This document shows positions 57,431-64,000 of a stretch of 64,000 bases of DNA, in pieces. The DNA lies in the NCBI RefSeq assembly GCF_905404315.1, contig NC_066265.1, forward strand, positions 29,660,501 through 29,724,500. The letters run 5' to 3'. Position numbers and translations under genes: made by a program. This stretch comes from Leptidea sinapis. Lineage: Eukaryota; Arthropoda; Insecta; Lepidoptera; Pieridae. Below the pieces are notes generated by a model. The model was not told the DNA's origin, searched no databases, and saw only the letters and a program-made list of their open reading frames with translations. The first letter of the stretch is position 1; every line of letters begins with the position of its first letter.

Positions 57431-57509
57431 TATAACATGACTGGTACTAGTATAGTAAACATTGTGTTTAAAAGAGTTTACCTACGTCTACATGTTGACG
57501 AGTACAATA

Positions 57510-58220
57510 CAGTAAAAGCTTTTTTAGTATTCGCGCTTCCTTCATACGCGTTTTCACTATTCGCGTATTAAAAAATTGTGACCCAATTCCTATATTCGCG
57601 GCTAGAGATTTCTTTATTCGCGGATGTAATCGGTACATATTACATGCACATAATAAAAATAATTCCAATATAGCCGAAATTACGAATGGAATAGGAGGAG
57701 ATGGGTACGAACAGATAGAATCAAGTGACATTCAGGAGTTGCTCGAAATGCAAGATGAAGATTTGACTGAAATCGACTTGGAGGAAATGTGAAATTCACA
57801 GTCCATTGAAGAGGCATCAAAAAGCACTGGAAATGTGACATTTAATTCTGAAAAATTTCAATGATGACTTAAAAATGGCAAATGAGCTTTGTGATTTCTT
57901 TTTGAAAATTGATCCGTCTATGGAACGAAGTCTTATTTTTTAAAGGCAAATTGCTAATGCCAGTGCTGAGTATCAGTTTGAACTGGAAAACCTATTAAAA
58001 ATTGCCAAGCAAGAAAAAATTACAAAATTCTTTAAACCGTTGCCTAAGCCTGAAGATACTAATTAATAAGTATGGTCAAAAGCTTATATGTTTGTGTTTT
58101 ATTTTGTCACCTAGGAACATATCCCCATAATCCCATATAAATTACCATTCCGTATTCACGGTTTCTGTATTCGCGGCATATTTACGGAACATATACCCCA
58201 CGAATAAAGAGCTTTTACTG
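57510..58220 (+). mobile_element. pogo/Tigger-like element, copy 2, with TA target duplication
   Basis: CAGTAAAAGCTTTTTTAGTA TTCGCG and CGAATAAAGAGCTTTTACTG are terminal inverted repeats, flanked by TA (57508-57509 and 58221-58222). The plus strand retains a decayed C-terminal transposase-like stretch: IQELLEMQDEDLTEIDLEEM, ANELCDFFLKIDPSMERSL, QIANASAEYQFELENLLKIA, KQEKITKFFKPLPKPEDTN, stop. The DDE catalytic domain is gone, so it is an internally deleted derivative. The mirror-oriented copy 1 lies at 20791. Confidence 0.75.
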
Positions 58221-58222
58221 TA

Positions 58223-59394
58223 CTCTATTTTAGAGTAGGTACGGTTGGCAACCCAAAGCTTATCACAAATTTGTTACTTATGTACAATCATAGTCTTCAG
58301 AATAATAGAGCTGTATACCTCCTATATACCTATAGATTATATTATATTTACCTATATGTTGATATCTTATTATTTATTTTTATAATAATAATATAAGCCT
58401 TTATTAACCTATAAAAAATTTAATATATAAGTAACAGTTACATTTTATCTTAAATCTACTCATTGTTATAATTTGTTTATTTATAAAATGTATAATAATT
58501 TATAGACCAGGGTCGATAATTTTTGAATTCAAAAAAAAATACAGCAGGATGAAACCCATTGGTAAAGGAAGAGAATATAACAAAAATTAAGGGAAAAATA
58601 AATTACGGGCGATCTGAGGTCGGGAAGTTGAAAAGGGGGGTGTTTTAGGGTAAAAAACGGTTTATCTCGATTTCCGGAAAAACTACAAGTCCTATGGCAA
58701 AAAGTTAATTGGCAAAGTTGTAGGTAATAAAGAGATCTACAACTTTTGTAATTACAACAATCTTTTCCAATGGGATTCATCCTACTATTATTTTGTTTCA
58801 CTTTTTATCATTTTCAAAGGCTTCGGCACTGGTCTATTATTGTATTAGACACCGGTAACGGTTACGGGTAACTAGATTGTCTTGCTTTCCAGCAAAGGCC
58901 TCTCCACAAAGATTTATCTCTTGCTTTCCTCATCCAAGTCGCTCCTGCCACCTTTTGAATATCATCATCCTATCATCCAAATAATTATTTTTAGTATAGA
59001 ACGTCATTGTTTTTAGTCTTCCCCAAATTCAAAAACCAAGGAAACCTTACAATGAAATAATTAAGAACCAGCGCCCTCTAGTATCACGTTACAAAATTAA
59101 AATCTCTTACGGAACTTGTAAAGACGGCCTTGTCAGTTTACGAAAACAAACTTAAAGACGCCGCTAGATAGCTCTGTTTCAGCAATTTAGTTCTGGTTTG
59201 AGTCTAGTTGGTTTAATCTTATATCTTCTAACAACGAATTTAAATTAATTTAATAAAAAGAACAAATTATTTTTTCTTTAAATTTTGAGTTTCAGTTCTT
59301 AGTATGGGGAACCCCCAATATTTATAGTTTTTTTGCTATTTTCGTATGAAAATGTTAATGCGGTTCACAGAATAGATCTACTTACCATTGTAAT
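58223..59394. other. Unassigned stretch with a MITE-like inverted repeat
   Basis: aggatgaaacccattgg (58546-58562) and ccaatgggattcatcct (58767-58783) are complements with one mismatch. tagaccag (58503) and ctggtcta (58829) flank them, suggesting a MITE of about 330 bp. 58880-58975 is a weak RTE LINE remnant (aaaggcctctccacaaagat). No gene. Confidence 0.35.
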
Positions 59395-59482
59395 TGCTAT
59401 AAAATCGCAAAATCTAATGAAAAAGAGGTTACACTTATACGCGTTTTAATCCATTAAAAGGGGTTTATTTAAATGTGTAACA
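59395..59482. mobile_element. Half of a ttaaataaaacact-family MITE
   Basis: aaatctaatgaaaaagaggt tacacttatacgcgttttaa tccattaaaaggggtttatt taa matches the right arm of the element at 25485. The left arm is absent. Confidence 0.45.
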
Positions 59483-59551
59483 CTCGTGATAAACAAAGAA
59501 ATTAATACTAAATGAAATGTGGAAAATGATATGTGAAAACATTTCCTTCTT

Positions 59552-60722
59552 TTTTTATGGAATAGGAGGACAAACGAGCGTACGGGTCACCTGGTGTTAA
59601 GTGATTACCGCCGCCCACATTCTCTTGCAACACCAGAAGAATCACAGGAGCGCTGCCGGCCTTTAAGGAAGGCGTACGCGCTTTTTTTGAAGGTACCCAT
59701 GTCTGATCGTCCCGGAAACACCGCAGAAGGAAGCTCATTCCACAGCTTTGTAGTACGAGGAAGAAAGCTCCTTGAAAACCGCACTGTGGAGGACCGCCAC
59801 ACATCCAGATAGTGGGGATGATATCCTAACTTGTGGCGTGTCGTGTGAAGGTGGAATTCGGCGGCAGAAATCAGGTTAAACAGCTCAGGAACACTCCCCG
59901 TGATAAATGCGGTAGAAGACACACAATGAAGCGACGTCTCTACGCAACGCCAAGTGATCCAGCCGTTCACAGAGCACTAGGTCCCCGACAATTCGAGCTG
60001 CTCTGCGTTGCACGCGGTCAAATGGATCAAGCTGATACTGGGGTGCGCCAGACCAGAGATGACAGCAATACTCCATGTGTGGCCGGACCTGTGCTTTGTA
60101 GAGCGCTAGAATGTGGGCCGGCTTGAAGTATTGCCGTGCTCTATTAATTACGTCCAGCTTCTTCGAAGCTAATTTGGCTTTGCCCTCCAGATGGCCACGG
60201 AATTGGCAATCGCTCGATATTCTGAGACCCAGTATTCCGATACTAGGCGAGGCTTTAAGGGAAGTGTTGTCGAAGAGCGGTGATACGGCAAATGGGGTTT
60301 TTTTAAGTGGTAAACGCACAAACTTGAGTCCTCCTGGGGGTTAAATTGGACAAGGTTCAACTTACCCCATTCCGAGACCTTCTCGAGAGAGGATTCGATA
60401 GAAGACAAAAGTTTCTCCCGGCACTGGTCGACGATTTCCCGAGAGAGACCTGCATGGCCCGTGTATACGGCTTCACCAGTGCTATCGTCTGCATAGCAAT
60501 GTATGTTGGAGGTGTCCAACATATCATTGATATGCAGAAGAAACAGAGGAGAGTGGTGTGTGGGAGATAGCACATAGCCTTGGTCCACTCCAGCGTTCAC
60601 GGGCTTGGGATTCTAGCAATAACCGTCGACAACGACCTGTATGCTGCGCCCAGTGAGGAAGCTGGAGGTCCACTTGCATAAGCTCTCGGGAAGCCCAAAT
60701 GATGGAAGTTTTGCGAGGAGCG
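59552..60722 (-). mobile_element. LINE A (Jockey-like), best copy: RT end, C-terminal region and 3' UTR
   Basis: The minus strand, from high to low coordinates, has a reverse transcriptase end with a YADD box (LHINDMLDTSNIHCYADDST), then REIVDQCREKLLSSIESSLE, KVSEWGKLNLVQFNP. In another frame comes a C-terminal region, GHLEGKAKLASKKLDVINRA, ILALYKAQVRPHMEYCCHLW, VQRRAARIVGD, DHLALRRDVASLCVFYRIYH. Then LGYHPHYLDVWRSSTVRFSR and LWNELPSAVFPGRSDMGTFK, and the 3' UTR with its tail in an A-run near 59552. At least two frameshifts. It is 5'-truncated at about 60722, within the RT domain. Confidence 0.8.
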
Positions 60723-60724
60723 CC

Positions 60725-61303
60725 TTTTCTTATTTTAATATGATCTTTTTAATGTACATTACTCAGCAACAAGCCAGATACAAATAGTGGTATACACCCT
60801 GTGGTAGGTACAGCCAAACTTTTTTGTTACAAGCTTATACATCCTATATACGAAAAGAATTTTCCCCAATATGTTATGTTGTGTGCTAGTGGTGTTATAT
60901 CTTAATATAAATGCATTTTTTTAAAACAGCTTGCGACATACAGGAAGTACATTACATTTCAAATCATGTCACAGATATCGCATAGAATCAACGGTAATTA
61001 TTAGTAACTGCTTGTGCGTGAGCTGTGGCCTCGTGTGATGTGGAGTGAAGTGACACCAAACGACGCGGTATTTAGTACAGTTAATTAATGTTATAATCAT
61101 TTGTCCCGTTAGTCGGTCGTGTCATGTGTGTGGTCGCAGCTTGAGCCCTGACCACCGTCTGATTTACATTCAGATCCCAAGCTAAAGATTAATCAGAATC
61201 CATATTTGATGTCATAAACAAAACCTCAATTTATAATTCAATGTGTCAACTATTTATTTACTAAATATTTTATCTGTTACTTTCGTACTAACACCAATCT
61301 AAG
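60725..61303. other. Unassigned stretch
   Basis: No gene supported. 60925-60992 could be read as an exon (acceptor aaaacag, donor g/gtaatt) but has no recognisable protein. 61015-61170 is GC-richer with no assigned role. Confidence 0.3.
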
Positions 61304-61622
61304 CCGGTGGGAGGCGCCTTTGCACAGGATGCCGGCTATATTATGGGTACTACAACGGCGCCAATCTCAGCCGTGAAGCAGTAAAGTGTAAGCATTACTG
61401 TGTTTCAGTATGAAGGGCGCCGTAGCTAGTGAAATAACTGAGCAAATGAGACTCTGCAGCTTATGTCTCAACTCTCAAGGTGACGAGCGCAGTTGTAGTG
61501 CCGCTCAGAATTTTTGGGTTTTTTAATAATCTTGAGCAGCATTGCATTCTAAAGGGCAGAGCGTATCAATTACCATCAGCTGAACGTCCTGCTCGTCTGG
61601 TCCCTTATTTTCATAAAAAAAA
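61304..61622 (+). repeat. Repeat B, full-length copy
   Basis: ggtgggaggcgcctttgcac aggatgccggc to ctcgtctggtcccttatttt cat and an A-run, with a short internal duplication ctcaactctcaagg. Confidence 0.65.
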
Positions 61623-62714
61623 TACGTTCAATCAAATCACCCTAATTATAAGGAATCTATTGCTACACGTAAAATAATACACATTGACACAACGCTGCGC
61701 GAGCGCCGAAATCGCGCCGATCTACACCGTACCAATTACAGAGCGCCGAAGAACGGCGACGCTCCTGTAATAATTCTTCTGGGGAATGTGGCGCTCATGA
61801 AATTCCGGCTGATGATGATGAAATAGGATTTACTTTGTTTAAATGGCCAAATATGGACTAACGTTCGTATAACCGGTAATATGCAGAACACAGTGGTAAA
61901 CATATGTCAGTATAGATATATAATAGTCTCGTGTATACATACACATAAAGTTTTTAGTTGGGTTGTTTATTCTTGTGACAAAGCTAATCTTTGAATATGG
62001 CGGTTAACTTCTGCGATTTCGTTTAAATTCCTAAACCTAAAAATTTACATATAATTTTTTTAGGCTTTTAGTTCCTTTATTTATTTATTATAGACACACC
62101 AACAAGCTATTCTAAACTAAACAAAAATAAGAAAAATATAAAACGAACATTATGAACAGAATAGTTTTCTTACAGGTATGTACTGTATCTCTGTTGTATT
62201 ATTAAAGATAATGTTAGAACAAAAAACGCAAAGTACTTTAAAGATTAATAAATGTGAAATATACAAATTATTCCTAATGTTGAATATGAGTAAAAGAAGA
62301 AAAACATATATATAATTAAAAACTATTATAAATAACACTGTTGCAAAGTCTTTTAAATTGTAGCACCGACATCCCAAACATATCCATGGAGTCAAAATTA
62401 TTATTAAGGAGCTCATTAAATGATCTCATAGAGCGCTGCAGTCAAGAGGAGAGGACTTTATACTACTATAATAATAAACGTGGCACTGCAATACTTGTCG
62501 GGTACCTACTTTATATTTTAGACGACGTCCAAGGGCTGAGATCTATAAAGCGTACATAGACTTTGCTCAGACTTTACTTATGTGAAACTTAGCCGAGTGT
62601 GATAAAACGCTAACTGTACTTTTGCATTAGGCTGTCTTGGCTTAATCTCAGCATAATTTCAGTTATCAAAAGACTATAAAAACGAAATAAAGATTAAACT
62701 ATGCTTATAGTAAA
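61623..62714. other. Unassigned stretch
   Basis: 61690-61820 is GC-rich (gctgcgcgagcgccgaaatc gcgccg, gagcgccgaagaacggcgac gctcc) and ends ccggctgatgatgatgaaat, a phrase like the RTE LINE 3' junction, so it may be another RTE end. No host gene. Confidence 0.3.
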
Positions 62715-62890
62715 GAGATAAGAGGAATAGAGGAAGACAGTTCAAACGATTGGCGAATGAACTGAAACAGATATGAGGACCACTATAGACAAGAATCACA
62801 AGGAACAGGAAAGAATGGAAGACCTTAGAGGAGGCCTTTGTCAAAGAAAAAACAGTTAACAGAAAGAGGACACAGACTGATTAATAGTTA
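62715..62890 (+). mobile_element. RTE-like LINE C-terminus
   Basis: Translates as RGNRGRQFKRLANELKQI, stop, GPL, then TRITRNRKEWKTLEEAFVKE and KTVNRKRTQTD, stop. This is the RGRPxxRWxDDLKxxxGxxW to KEWKTLEEAFV end of a LINE protein. A 3' end of tattattattatta type follows near 63030. Confidence 0.6.
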
Positions 62891-63834
62891 GTTAATAACT
62901 GTATATAACTAATAATTGATTTAATAATAGTTATGTAATTTGAAGTTAAATAATTAAAATGTATTATATTATGTGTATATTAGTAAGTTAATGTTATGTT
63001 TTTTTTAACTATAAGAAAGGTTTTATTATTATTATTATACTGAGATAAGTTTTACGTAAGTAAAGTCTAAGGAAAGTATTAGTACACTCTATAGATCTAA
63101 GTCCTAAAGAGCGAGGTTGAAATGCAACGGACTCAATGGTTTTAACTTTTTAAGTATTTAAAATTCCCACGTCTGCCTCTAACTATGATCTGGTTGAAGA
63201 GCTGATGCAGTAACAAGACAAAGAAATAAAACTGCGACAGAATCTTGTGGTTCAGTCGGTGCATCAAAGTGAATTATAGAAATGCCTGTAACCTTTTAAG
63301 GCAGCGTGCGTAGCCAGTGCAGGTTTAATTACATGTAAAAAGTGCAGGAGTTCCAGATGATAATTGAAAATGTGTTATAGTTGCTACGAGCAAACAACTA
63401 GAAGAGCATACACATTAAAATACGTGTGTCTCAATGGAAAGAATTATTGTCAGATAAACTACGGAATAAGAAAAAGAAAGTGTGTGTGCACGCAAGAAGT
63501 TATACTTTTTTCTTTTTATAAAAATCCTTAAAATTGTTTATTCCTCGTGCTATTCTACGTTTGTAGAAAGAACAATATTGTAAGAAACTTGCATAGATGG
63601 CTTTGACTATTAATTATTAAATAACGAATACGTCTGTACGGGCTTGAACCCTTTGCCAATCCTATTAATGGGCGAAGAAACCAAAAAAAATAACGAATGT
63701 CGCAAACGTCAGAAAATTTTAGGAACCAACTTCACCCTGTTACTTTTATGTTACAGTGATGCGCGCGTATCTTAAAATTCACTCTCATCATTTTTTCATA
63801 ACGCACCTAAACAAGTATAACTTCAAAAAAAAAC
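62891..63834. other. Unassigned stretch
   Basis: No gene or recognised repeat besides the possible LINE 3' UTR at its start. Confidence 0.3.
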
Positions 63835-64000
63835 AAAATTACCTAATAACGATACATACACAATTCAGAAGGACAAAATGGAGATGGACAGGACGCACAT
63901 TAAGGAGCCGAGAAATAGAGCAAATCTGTGATAAATTGTTACCCTACAAAAAATTAAATTAAGGAGGTTAATCCTGGAGATGGGAGGATGATATTAAAAA
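63835..64000 (+). mobile_element. RTE-like LINE C-terminal fragment, cut by the window end
   Basis: Encodes RRTKWRWTGRTLRSREIEQI CDKLLPYKKLN and, after stops, WRWEDDIKK. The KWRWxGHxxR...RWEDDIKK order is the LINE C-terminal pattern. Confidence 0.5.

Noticed and set aside
59885..60600. 144-aa and 143-aa minus-strand frames as host genes
   Set aside because: They are consecutive, frameshifted parts of one LINE A reverse transcriptase/C-terminal region.
1..64000. CRISPR array, prokaryotic operon or integrated virus
   Set aside because: No regularly spaced direct repeats, no tightly packed long reading frames, and no viral structural or polymerase genes were recognised.

Overview
This is AT-rich eukaryotic genomic DNA, almost certainly from a moth or butterfly (Lepidoptera). 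The reasons are the split, intron-containing genes; non-autonomous Helitrons that start TCTATATATA or TCCTACTAATATTATAAATG and end GGGTCAGCTAG between host A and T; lepidopteran-type Jockey and RTE LINE fragments; a tRNA-headed SINE; and many short inverted-repeat DNA elements. Nothing looks prokaryotic: there are no operons, CRISPR arrays or plasmid and phage features.

Two host genes can be supported, both on the plus strand. (1) Exons at about 25.2-30.2 kb encode the C-terminal 826 residues or so of an extracellular protein. Each of two adjacent VWFC (chordin-type) cysteine-rich domains is encoded by exactly one exon, and one large last exon encodes a long Ser/Thr-rich, acidic tail without cysteine. 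All introns seen are phase 1, and a polyadenylation signal followed by GT-rich sequence lies about 500 bp after the stop. The 5' end (signal peptide) was not located. (2) A two-exon gene at 51.5-52.4 kb encodes a 94-residue secreted protein; its intron carries an RTE LINE fragment.

The rest is intergenic and intronic DNA built from layers of mobile-element debris. 0-5 kb: LINE A relics and the partner of a duplicated segment. 6-9 kb: repeat D, two head-to-tail Helitrons, RTE relics. 11.5-13.1 kb: an RTE LINE split by a hAT element, then a Harbinger-like MITE. 13-18 kb: repeats B and D. 18.9-21.4 kb: a MITE, a large palindrome and a pogo/Tigger derivative. 21.9-25.2 kb: LINE fragments and two SINEs, the second 42 bp before an exon. 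31.7-32.9 kb: a mariner relic with intact D34D spacing. 33-34.8 kb: a GC-rich block and a LINE endonuclease fragment. 37-43 kb: another mariner-like relic, a MITE and RT debris. 46.7-51.3 kb: a foldback element, a Helitron with a paralogous empty site, and a nested insertion with a 14-bp target duplication. 53.8-61.6 kb: LINE A, repeat B, a second Tigger derivative with clean TA duplications, and more MITEs. The window ends in RTE debris.

The clearest findings are structural: several insertions can be dated relative to one another by target-site duplications or empty sites. No new enzymatic or defence system is evident.
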